A stretch of 64,000 nt of DNA, taken from Falsiruegeria mediterranea M17 (GTDB taxonomy: Bacteria; Pseudomonadota; Alphaproteobacteria; Rhodobacterales; Rhodobacteraceae). The translations under genes were made by a program, and so were the position numbers. The stretch's first letter is position 1; each line of letters begins with the position of its first letter. Positions 42,726-50,199 of this stretch are shown piece after piece. The stretch spans positions 248,001 through 312,000 of the forward strand of contig NZ_ONZG01000004.1 of the NCBI RefSeq assembly GCF_900302455.1, read 5' to 3'. The notes beneath the pieces were generated by a model. That model made no database searches, was not told where the DNA came from, and worked only from the letters and a program-made list of their open reading frames with translations.

Positions 42726-44315
42726 TCATGCGGCGTGCTTCTTCTTACCTGCAGAAAACAGGATGATCCCGATTGAGGCTGCGATGAAACCGATGGAAAT
42801 GGGCGAGCTGAACAGGAACCAGGCATCTCCGCCCGTAGCGGCGAACGCCTGGCGCGCGCTCTCTTCCAGTTTGCCGCCCAGGATAAAGGCGATCACAAAG
42901 GGCAGGGGCGATATCGCCAGCAGGCGCATCACATAACCCAGTGCGCCAAAGCCAAGCGCGAACCAGATCGCCTCGATCCGAGTTTCCTGAACATAGATTG
43001 CAGTCAAGGTCAGCAACAGGACAGTGGGCAGCAGGATATGCTTTGGAATGCGCACCATAACGCCCATCGAGCGCATGAAGAGGCCGCCGATGGTCCAGTT
43101 CAGGGCATTGGCGATGAACATCGCGGTGAACAGGCCAAAAGCGATCACCAACTCGGGGTTCACCACGTCCTGGGTAAAGCGGAACACCGACGGACCGGGG
43201 TTGAAGCCGCCAATGCTTTCCGCTGCAAGGATCAGGAACACCGCCGCCGCGTTGCCGGGAATGCCCAGGCTCAGAACCGGGATTAGGTTGGCACCAGAGA
43301 CCGAGGAATTTGCAGCCTCGGTCGCGGCAATTCCCTCGGACGCGCCCTCGCCAAAGTCAGGGACGTTGGCAGACTTGGTCCGGGCGTGGCGTGCGCGGCC
43401 GACCGTGTAACCCAAGGTCGCGGCCAGGGTTGATCCGATGCCGGGCAGGGCGCCGATTGCGGTTCCGATCAGGGCCGAACGTCCGACAAAGGGCAGCAGC
43501 CGGCAAATTTCCGCGCGGGTCAGCCGCTGATTGCCTTCGTCAGTGAATTGCGGTGGCGTGCCGCTCTTGCGTTGCTGGTGCCACAGATCGGTCATTTCCT
43601 TGAAAACCGCGCCGATGATCAGAACGCCCAGGACAGAGGTGGCAATTGGAAAGCCTTGGCTCAGGTGATCGCTGCCCATCGACATGCGCGGATAGAAATC
43701 TTCTCCCGTGCCGATGTAAACCGCCAACAGGCCAAGCCCCGTGGACAGCACCCCCTTGGCAGGCGAGCCGCCGATGACGGCGCCGATGAAGCTGAGCGAG
43801 AGGATCAGCAGGGCGGTCTTTTCCGGGAAATCCAGATAGGCTTCGACCAGAAGGGCCAGAAACGGCGCGCAGATGATCAGCACGATATCCGAGAACGTAT
43901 CGCCCGACGCTGACGAGAAATGCGCCACGCGCAACGCCTTGCGGGCCTGGCCCTTTTGCGTCATCGGATAGCCGTCGAGCGTGGTCATGTAGGCATCTGG
44001 CGTGCCGGGGGTGTTGAACAGGATGGCAGGAACCGCCCCGCCAATCGTGGCGCCTTTCATCACGCCGATCAGAAAACCCATCACGGGCAACAAGGCGTCG
44101 GGCGTGTAGCCGAAGATCGAAATCAGGATGGGCAGTGCGATCGCCATGGCAATCGGCCCTGCCAGCCCGGGCGTGGCACCAACTGCAATCCCGGTCAGAA
44201 AGCCAATGAGGATCATCACCAGGGTGACGGAGACTGGCAAGCCAAAGATGGAAAACAGTTCCGGCCCTTGAAAGACGGCCAGAATACCCAACCAGATGTA
44301 GTCAAGTGTTCCCAT
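42726..44315 (-). CDS. tctA: Tripartite tricarboxylate transporter large permease TctA
   Basis: A 529-residue permease with about 12 helices. The TctA signature GFLTGIAVGATPGLAGPIAMAIALP and the second inverted copy GTAIGALPGIGSTLAATLGYTVGRARH are present, as is GATIGGAVPAILFNTPGTPDAYMTTLDGYPM. It takes up a carboxylate using an ion gradient together with TctB and the periplasmic TctC. The C-terminus is short and basic (SAGKKKHAA). It follows tctB directly. Confidence 0.94.
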   Translation of the reverse strand: MGTLDYIWLGILAVFQGPELFSIFGLPVSVTLVMILIGFLTGIAVGATPGLAGPIAMAIALPILISIFGYTPDALLPVMGFLIGVMKGATIGGAVPAILFNTPGTPDAYMTTLDGYPMTQKGQARKALRVAHFSSASGDTFSDIVLIICAPFLALLVEAYLDFPEKTALLILSLSFIGAVIGGSPAKGVLSTGLGLLAVYIGTGEDFYPRMSMGSDHLSQGFPIATSVLGVLIIGAVFKEMTDLWHQQRKSGTPPQFTDEGNQRLTRAEICRLLPFVGRSALIGTAIGALPGIGSTLAATLGYTVGRARHARTKSANVPDFGEGASEGIAATEAANSSVSGANLIPVLSLGIPGNAAAVFLILAAESIGGFNPGPSVFRFTQDVVNPELVIAFGLFTAMFIANALNWTIGGLFMRSMGVMVRIPKHILLPTVLLLTLTAIYVQETRIEAIWFALGFGALGYVMRLLAISPLPFVIAFILGGKLEESARQAFAATGGDAWFLFSSPISIGFIAASIGIILFSAGKKKHAA

Positions 44316-44879
44316 TTACACGTCTCCGTTCGGCGGAAGCAAAAGATCGTCGAACGGCAGATCGTAAATCGCCGCCATGACGCTGACCGAGACAAAGGCG
44401 ATCAGCAGCGTCCTGGCGCGTACACGTCCCTCGACCAATGAGACCAGCAGTGTGATCATCATCGTACCGCCCAGCAGAAAACCGATGTATTTCCATGGGG
44501 CGGTGTCCCGCAGCAGGCGATACTCGGCCTCGCCGCCGCTCAAAAGGTTCCAAATGCTGATCGTTGCCGGGCCCGAATAGCGCATGACCAGAACCGAAAG
44601 GATGACGGAGGCAACCAGCGCCAGGCCGAACAGTACATCCTGGGACGAGACCCTGGGTTGGTCGTCGGCGTTACGTTCGAACAGCACCAGCATGAGCCCG
44701 CCAATGGCCAGGAAACTGGCAGCGATGGTTGGAGCAAGCGCGTCACCGATGGTGACTTGTCTGCGCACTTTTTCGATCAGGCCGGTTTGGGTGTCGAGCG
44801 GGATCCAGACGAAGATGACCAATATGGCAAATGCAAGGGTCACACCGCCCAGGATCAGGTTGCCGTTGGAATGGCGCAT
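44316..44879 (-). CDS. tctB: Tripartite tricarboxylate transporter small permease TctB
   Basis: A 187-residue membrane protein with four helices (LILGGVTLAFAILVIFVWIP; TIAASFLAIGGLMLVLF; FGLALVASVILSVLVM; GFLLGGTMMITLLVSLV). This is the TctB topology; a larger-than-usual C-terminal part with an extra helix (IAFVSVSVMAAIYDLPFDDLLLP) is present. Its stop abuts the tctA start. A hairpin separates it from tctC upstream. Confidence 0.9.
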   Translation of the reverse strand: MRHSNGNLILGGVTLAFAILVIFVWIPLDTQTGLIEKVRRQVTIGDALAPTIAASFLAIGGLMLVLFERNADDQPRVSSQDVLFGLALVASVILSVLVMRYSGPATISIWNLLSGGEAEYRLLRDTAPWKYIGFLLGGTMMITLLVSLVEGRVRARTLLIAFVSVSVMAAIYDLPFDDLLLPPNGDV

Positions 44880-44907
44880 GGCTGTCCCCTGACGTCAGGT
44901 GAAAAAG

Positions 44908-44934
44908 GCGGGACTGCCAAAGGGCAAGTCCCGC
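44908..44934 (-). promoter_or_regulatory. Hairpin between tctC and tctB
   Basis: An 8-bp stem, GCGGGACT (44908-44915) with AGTCCCGC (44927-44934), lies just after the tctC stop. There is no T-tract. As in the Liv operon, it probably protects or partly terminates the binding-protein mRNA, so that tctC exceeds tctBA. Confidence 0.6.
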
Positions 44935-44949
44935 GAGTTTAGGGGAGAG

Positions 44950-45900
44950 TTATTCCGAGGCCGCGTCCAGAAGCGCGCCCGCGTTGGCATAGTCGCTTGC
45001 CATCAGTTGGGTCAGGTCGTCGCCCATGATGGTTGCTGCGCCGCCAAAGGCCTTCTTGATCAGACCTCCCGCTTTCGAGCTTTCGTCGTTGGCCACGGCT
45101 GCGATGGCTTCGGACAGGGACTTGCGCGCGTCATCGGGCATGCCAGCAGGTCCAACAAAGACGAAATACCCATCCGAATTGAAGTCGACACCCAGGTCGG
45201 CCATGGTCGGCGCCTCTGGGGTTTGCACCAGCGGCTGTGACAGGCCCGAGGCCAAGTTGACCAGATCACCTGCAGCCACGCCTTTGGCCTGGATGCCAGC
45301 CATGAAGCCCACATCCAGATCACCAGCGGTCACGCCGTTCATGACGGCCTTGCCGCCCTTGACTTGAACAATGTTGAATTCGACGCCCTGCGCCTTGCCC
45401 AACAGGTATGCCAGATCGGCCAATTTGGGGCTCATGACGCCAAAGCGAATGTCCTGTCCACCCTTGGCCGCTGCGATCATGTCGTCAAAGCTGGCCCAGC
45501 CTTTGCCCGACGGGGCCACGATGCCCATCTGAAAACCCGCAGTGGTGGTCAGGCCGGTGAAATCCTCAGGCGACATGCCTGCATTGGCGGCGGCCATGTT
45601 GTAGCCAAAGGTCTCTGTCACGGCCAGGCCGATGGCGGTGCCGTCGTTGGGCTGGCCCTTCAGCGTGTTGGCCATGTTCAACCCGCCCTTGCCGGTGACC
45701 TGCTCAGGGATGAACTTCCACCCCATTTTTTCTTCAAGCGCTTCGGCGATCAGGCGGGCCTGTGTGTCAGCGCCACCGCCTGCGCGGAAGGCGATCATCA
45801 GCTTGATGGGCCCGGGGGGCGTCCAGTCGGCGGCCATGCCCACGGTTGCAGTGACGGTCAGGCCAATTGCGGCAATTGCGGCTTTCAGTGTGCGTTTCAT
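44950..45900 (-). CDS. tctC: Tripartite tricarboxylate transporter substrate-binding protein TctC
   Basis: A 316-residue periplasmic protein. The ATG at 45900 (MKRTLKAAIAAIGLTVTATVGMAADW) has GGGAGGA upstream; residues 1-24 are a Sec signal. The mature start PPGPIKLMIAFRAGGGADTQARLIAEALEEKMGW is the TctC/Bug ligand-cradle pattern. It delivers the substrate to TctAB. It is the first gene of the operon, divergent from the MarR gene across two GTTGA...TCAAC palindromes. The substrate is probably linked to the adjacent sulfatase and FAH-family genes. Confidence 0.93.
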   Translation of the reverse strand: MKRTLKAAIAAIGLTVTATVGMAADWTPPGPIKLMIAFRAGGGADTQARLIAEALEEKMGWKFIPEQVTGKGGLNMANTLKGQPNDGTAIGLAVTETFGYNMAAANAGMSPEDFTGLTTTAGFQMGIVAPSGKGWASFDDMIAAAKGGQDIRFGVMSPKLADLAYLLGKAQGVEFNIVQVKGGKAVMNGVTAGDLDVGFMAGIQAKGVAAGDLVNLASGLSQPLVQTPEAPTMADLGVDFNSDGYFVFVGPAGMPDDARKSLSEAIAAVANDESSKAGGLIKKAFGGAATIMGDDLTQLMASDYANAGALLDAASE

Positions 45901-45947
45901 GTGTTCCTCCCTGAACGCGCTGTTTTCACAAGCCTGCGCCAGGAATG

Positions 45948-45981
45948 GTTGACTGGTCAACAAAAAAGTTGACGGATCAAC
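45948..45981. promoter_or_regulatory. Twin 14-bp palindromes, candidate MarR operator
   Basis: GTTGACTGGTCAAC (45948-45961) and GTTGACGGATCAAC (45968-45981) are both palindromic in their outer arms and are 20 bp apart, two helical turns. They lie between tctC and the divergent MarR-family gene. MarR proteins bind such palindromes, so both directions are probably repressed by the adjacent regulator. Confidence 0.7.
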
Positions 45982-46022
45982 TAAATGGTGCCACGTTGAG
46001 GATGAGATAAGGGAGGTTTCGC

Positions 46023-46505
46023 ATGTCAGCGGATCAGGTCACGGACACCGAATTCGACATTCCACTGCAGCAGATGGTGACATTCCGCCTGAGCCGGATA
46101 CACGCAAAACTCAACGCGCAAGCCGCTAGAATCCTTAAGGAAACTGCAGGCATCTCGTTGTCGCAGTGGCGCATTTTCGTGATGATCGAAACCCACGGCA
46201 AGATCACGCCTGCCCAGATTGTCAAGCGCACTGATTTCGATAAGGGGCAGGTCAGCCGGACCGTCAAAGGCATGTTGAAAGAAGGGCTGATCGTGGTTGA
46301 AGGCAGCGAATCGGATCAGCGCAGCCACACTTTGGAATTTACCGACAAAGGCTATGGGCTGTTTCAGCAGGCGCGCCCAGCCATGCGTACACGTCAGACT
46401 GCTCTGTTGGGCAGCCTGACGGCCAATGAGCGCCAGGTGATGTTCACTGCGATGGACAAGCTGGAGCTGGCAATGGAACAAATCGAAGAAGAGAGCCGGG
46501 CATGA
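46023..46505 (+). CDS. MarR-family transcriptional regulator
   Basis: A 160-residue winged-helix regulator. The core GISLSQWRIFVMIETHGKITPAQIVKRTDFDKGQVSRTVKGMLKEGLIVVEGSESDQRSHTLEFTDKG is the MarR DNA-binding domain with beta-wing at about residues 45-110. The SD GGGAGG lies upstream. Its start is preceded by two GTTGA...TCAAC palindromes, and its stop overlaps the sulfatase start (ATGA). It likely represses tctCBA and its own operon until an aromatic or organic acid ligand binds. Confidence 0.92.
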   Translation: MSADQVTDTEFDIPLQQMVTFRLSRIHAKLNAQAARILKETAGISLSQWRIFVMIETHGKITPAQIVKRTDFDKGQVSRTVKGMLKEGLIVVEGSESDQRSHTLEFTDKGYGLFQQARPAMRTRQTALLGSLTANERQVMFTAMDKLELAMEQIEEESRA

Positions 46506-47941
46506 CTGGCAATCTGTTGGTCATCATTTCGGACGAGCATCAGGCGCGGGCCATGGGCTGTGCCGGGCATCCGATTGCACAAACGCCGCATCTGGACGCT
46601 TTGGCTGCGCGTGGGACGCGGTTCACCAATGCCTATACACCGTCGCCCATCTGCGTGCCTGCGCGCGCCAGCTTTGCCACCGGGCGCTATGCGCATGAGA
46701 CGCGTTTGTGGGACAATGCCATGCCTTACGACGGGTCGATCCCGGGCTGGGGGCATGCGTTGCAGGACAAGGGCGTTCCGGTCGATAGCATCGGCAAGCT
46801 GCATTATCGCGCCGAAGAGGATCCGGCCGGATTTGATACTGAGCACATACCGATGATGGTGGCCGGGGGCGTTGGCATGGTCTGGGCCTCGATCCGAAAG
46901 GAAGACGAGCGGATCATGGGCAAAGGGCGGATGCTGGGCGATTACATCGGGCCGGGCGACAGCAAATACACAGACTACGATGCAGCTGTAACGGCGCGCA
47001 CCTTGGACTGGTTGCAGGACCGAGCCGCGAGCCACGACAAGCGTCCATGGTGTCTATATGTTGGGCTGGTGGCTCCGCATTTCCCCTTGGTGGCCCCGCA
47101 AGAGTTCTATGACCTCTATCCACACGACCAACTGCCCGAGCCAAAGCTTAACCCGCGTGACGGATACAAGCGTCATCCTTGGGTCGAAAAGCAGAACGCC
47201 TTTATGGACAGCGAAGCCAAGTTCAAGAACGAAGAGGAACGCCTGACGGCAATCGCTGCATACTATGGCCTATGCAGTTGGCTGGACCACAACGTCGGTC
47301 AGATCGTGGCTGGTCTGGAATACGCGGGCTTTGGCGACGACACCACGGTCATCTACACCTCGGATCATGGCGACAACGTCGGCGCGAGAGGGCTTTGGGG
47401 GAAATCCAACCTGTATCAGGAAAGCGCTGCCGTCCCGATGATCATGACCGGTCCGGGTGTGGGGCAGGGGACCTGCGAAACGCCCGTCAGTCTGTTGGAT
47501 GTCTCGGCCACCATTTCGGATCACTTTGGAGCGCCGCTCAAGGCCTCGGACGGGGTGCGATCGCTCTATGACATTGCCTCGGGCGCGCCGGAGCCGGAGC
47601 GCCCGGTGTTCTCGGAGTATCACGCAGCAGGTGCTGTGTCGGGGGCCTTCATGCTGCGGATTGGTCGGTGGAAATACCACCATTATGTGGGGTTCGCGCC
47701 CGAGCTGTTCGACCTGGAAGCCGACCCGGAAGAGACCCGGAACCTGGCCAATGATCCGACCCACGCCGACACGTTGGCCCGGATGGAGGCAGCGCTGCGT
47801 GAGATCTGCGACCCGGATGCGGTCAATCAACAAGCTTTCGATGATCAGGCGGCTCTGATCGCCAAACACGGGGGCCGCGAGGCTGCCCTGAAACTTGGCG
47901 CGCCCGGTGCGACGCCCCCCCCAATGATGGAAGTAAAGTAA
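46502..47941 (+). CDS. Type I sulfatase (formylglycine-dependent)
   Basis: A 479-residue sulfatase/phosphodiesterase. The modification motif CVPAR (C51 in SPICVPARASFATG) gives the formylglycine nucleophile. Metal-binding residues are in LVIISDEHQARAMG and YTSDHGDNVGARGLWGKSNLYQESAAVP; the last stretch resembles choline sulfatase-like enzymes. No signal peptide is present, so the enzyme is probably cytosolic and acts on an imported sulfate ester. It overlaps MarR by four bases and the MBL gene by one (TAATG). The maturase needed for formylglycine is not in the window. Confidence 0.9.
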   Translation: MTGNLLVIISDEHQARAMGCAGHPIAQTPHLDALAARGTRFTNAYTPSPICVPARASFATGRYAHETRLWDNAMPYDGSIPGWGHALQDKGVPVDSIGKLHYRAEEDPAGFDTEHIPMMVAGGVGMVWASIRKEDERIMGKGRMLGDYIGPGDSKYTDYDAAVTARTLDWLQDRAASHDKRPWCLYVGLVAPHFPLVAPQEFYDLYPHDQLPEPKLNPRDGYKRHPWVEKQNAFMDSEAKFKNEEERLTAIAAYYGLCSWLDHNVGQIVAGLEYAGFGDDTTVIYTSDHGDNVGARGLWGKSNLYQESAAVPMIMTGPGVGQGTCETPVSLLDVSATISDHFGAPLKASDGVRSLYDIASGAPEPERPVFSEYHAAGAVSGAFMLRIGRWKYHHYVGFAPELFDLEADPEETRNLANDPTHADTLARMEAALREICDPDAVNQQAFDDQAALIAKHGGREAALKLGAPGATPPPMMEVK

Positions 47942-48789
47942 TGAAACTGACCATTCTCGGCTCGGGCTCTCCCGAAGCATACGCCCGCCGTGCATCCACC
48001 GGTTATTTGCTGGAGATCGGCGATGACAAGATCCTGTTCGACTGCGGTGGCGGGGTGTTCGACAACCTCGTGCGGTCTGGCCGTTTGCCCAGTGACATCA
48101 CGCATCTGTTTTTCACCCATCTGCACACCGACCACATGATGGATTACGCCCGCCTCGTGCATGCCGCCTGGGACGAGGGCGCGCCGCCGCTCAAGGTCTG
48201 GGGACCCCGCCCGATTGCGCGCATGACCGAAGGCTACTTTGGCCGCGATGGCGTATTGTCACCCGACCTGTACGCCCGCACCGAACTGGCCCCCAGTCAG
48301 CAGGTCTGGGTCGCCCGTGGCGGCACCCTGCCACGTGCTTGGCCCGCGCCCGAAGTGACCGAGATCAAGCCGGGTTTTTCCTTCCAGGGCAATGGGTGGG
48401 AGTTGAAAAGCTGTGAAGTGCCGCATGCGCAGCCAGCGTTCGACTGTATGGCCTTTTCGGTCGAGGCGGGCGGCAAGAAGTTCGTCTATTCCGGTGATGC
48501 AGGCATCTGTGATGCGCTGACCGAATTGACGGCGGATGCCGATCTGTTGATCCACTGGTGTTACCGCCTGTCCACCGATGACATCCACCCCGCAATTGCC
48601 GAGTTTTCGCCGACGCCGGAACACATCGCCAAGATGGCCCAGTCTGCAGGCGTCAAAGAGCTGTTGATCACACACTTCCGCATCCACATGGACAGCGAAG
48701 AGGGGCACATCAGCGCCAAGGCAGAGTTGAAAGAGCACTTTGCAGGCCCGGCAACGATTGTCGACGATCTGGACGTTTACGAGATCTGA
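47941..48789 (+). CDS. MBL-fold metallohydrolase (RNase Z-like)
   Basis: A 282-residue metallo-beta-lactamase-fold protein. The start MKLTILGSGSPEAYARRASTGYLLEIGDDKILFDCGGG and the zinc motif THLHTDHMMDY (His60, His62, Asp64, His65) are of the RNase Z/ElaC subfamily; KKFVYSGDAGI and LLITHFRIHMDSEEG complete the site. The context (sulfatase, FAH-type hydrolase, TTT transporter) argues for a small-molecule ester or lactone hydrolase instead of tRNA processing. No exosite loop typical of true RNase Z is obvious. Confidence 0.85.
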   Translation: MKLTILGSGSPEAYARRASTGYLLEIGDDKILFDCGGGVFDNLVRSGRLPSDITHLFFTHLHTDHMMDYARLVHAAWDEGAPPLKVWGPRPIARMTEGYFGRDGVLSPDLYARTELAPSQQVWVARGGTLPRAWPAPEVTEIKPGFSFQGNGWELKSCEVPHAQPAFDCMAFSVEAGGKKFVYSGDAGICDALTELTADADLLIHWCYRLSTDDIHPAIAEFSPTPEHIAKMAQSAGVKELLITHFRIHMDSEEGHISAKAELKEHFAGPATIVDDLDVYEI

Positions 48790-48931
48790 TCGACACGGAG
48801 CCGACCGCACGCCTCTCTCCCCTCGGCGCGCGGTCGGCTCCTGTTTCTTGTGCCGGGGGCAGGTGATTGACCTCGGGGCTTTAGCGGTGATTATGCCGTC
48901 ATGCCAAAGATGGAATGAGGGAAGCACAATC

Positions 48932-49780
48932 ATGAAACTGTTGCGGTTTGGAGAGGCCGGAGCCGAAAAGCCGGGGTTGCTGGCTTTGGATGGAACCTTG
49001 CGCGATTTGTCAGGTCATGTGGCCGATATCTCGGGCGCGGCCTTGTCGGACGCGGGGCTTGAGCAGTTGCGTGCCGTTGACCCGGACAGCCTGCCCGTGG
49101 TCGAGGGCAATCCGCGCCTTGGCCCCTGTGTCGGCTCAATCGGCAAGTACATGTGTATCGGGCTGAATTATTCTGATCACGCCACCGAATCCGGGTTGCC
49201 CATCCCCGAGCACCCGATCCTGTTCATGAAGGCCAATTCTGCCATTTCTGGCCCGAATGATGCTGTGGTGATGCCGAGGGGGTCCACCAAGACCGATTGG
49301 GAGATTGAACTGGGCGTCGTGATCGGGACCAGAGCCAAATACGTCAGCGAAGCGGACGCGCTGAACCATGTGGCGGGCTATTGCATCGCCAATGATGTGT
49401 CAGAACGTGATTTTCAATTGCATCTGACGGGCCAATGGACCAAGGGCAAATCCTGCGACACCTTTGGCCCGACCGGCCCCTGGCTTGTTACTCGCGACGA
49501 GGTGCCGGACCCACAGGCCCTGTCGATGTATCTGGACGTCAACGGCCAGCGGATGCAGACCGGGAATACCGGCACCATGATTTTTTCCGTGGCACAGATC
49601 ATCTCGCACCTCAGCCAGTTGTTCACACTGCACCCCGGCGACGTCATTTCGACGGGCACACCACCGGGCGTTGGCATGGGCATCAAGCCCGAGCCGATCT
49701 ATCTGAAAGCAGATGACGTGATGGAATTGGGCATCGACGGTCTGGGGCGGCAACGCCAAGTGGTGCGCGCCGACATTTAA
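48932..49780 (+). CDS. Fumarylacetoacetate hydrolase (FAH) family protein
   Basis: A 282-residue FAH-fold enzyme. The ATG at 48932 has GAGGGAAG upstream. Motifs: KYMCIGLNYSDHATESG, PILFMKANSAISGPNDAVVMP, DWEIELGVVIGTRAKYVSEADAL (metal-binding Glu), DVSERDFQL and GDVISTGTPPGVGMG. Members include 2,4-diketo-3-deoxy-L-fuconate hydrolase, ureidoglycolate lyase and HpcE-type decarboxylase/isomerases. This close match to the sugar-acid group plus a sulfatase might mean catabolism of a sulfated sugar or aromatic. It follows the MBL gene by 142 bp and is followed by a hairpin. Confidence 0.88.
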   Translation: MKLLRFGEAGAEKPGLLALDGTLRDLSGHVADISGAALSDAGLEQLRAVDPDSLPVVEGNPRLGPCVGSIGKYMCIGLNYSDHATESGLPIPEHPILFMKANSAISGPNDAVVMPRGSTKTDWEIELGVVIGTRAKYVSEADALNHVAGYCIANDVSERDFQLHLTGQWTKGKSCDTFGPTGPWLVTRDEVPDPQALSMYLDVNGQRMQTGNTGTMIFSVAQIISHLSQLFTLHPGDVISTGTPPGVGMGIKPEPIYLKADDVMELGIDGLGRQRQVVRADI

Positions 49781-49788
49781 GGAAAGGT

Positions 49789-49813
49789 GTTGCTCTGAAT
49801 TTTTCCGAGCAAC
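49789..49813 (+). terminator. Possible terminator after FAH gene
   Basis: GTTGCTC (49789-49795) and GAGCAAC (49807-49813) form a 7-bp stem nine bases after the stop codon. The loop holds TTTTT, and no long U-tract follows, so termination strength is uncertain. Confidence 0.5.
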
Positions 49814-49911
49814 ATCAATTCTGTGGTCGAGTTTTTGCGACGTTAAGGCCAGTTCTGCCCGGATCGCTATTGACGTCCCAGACCGGCTGTTTTACCAAGC
49901 AAAAATTCTTG

Positions 49912-49985
49912 GCGGGTATGGTGAAATGGTATCATAAGAGCCTTCCAAGCTTAAGGTGCGGGTTCGATTCCCGCTACCCGCTCCA
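49912..49985 (+). tRNA. tRNA-Gly (anticodon TCC), CCA encoded
   Basis: A 74-nt cloverleaf. The acceptor GCGGGTA (49912-49918) pairs with TACCCGC (49975-49981), then T and encoded CCA. The anticodon loop CTTCCAA carries TCC (reads GGA/GGG glycine codons), and the T arm is GCGGGTTCGATTCCCGC. The D arm starts TGGTGAAATGGTATCA. It stands alone between the FAH gene and the ABC exporter. tRNA 3' ends are frequent attachment sites, but no integrase gene follows. Confidence 0.92.
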
Positions 49986-50199
49986 AGAATATCCCAGCCC
50001 AGTACGATTGCCTGAAACCCGATGAAATTCGGGCATGGATGGCCCATGTTCGTGTCTGCCTGGGGACGCGGCAAAGGGTCCCGCGGACGATCTGTCAAGT
50101 GTTGACCGCTTGACCCTTGCGCCTCTGCCAGCCATGAAACGGAACGACGCTTGGCCCAAAGGGCCAGGTCAGGGGATCACACAGAACCAAAGGCCCATC

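Noticed and set aside
49912-49985. tRNA-Gly as a genomic island attachment site
   Set aside because: No integrase gene and no repeated tRNA 3' end was seen within the window.
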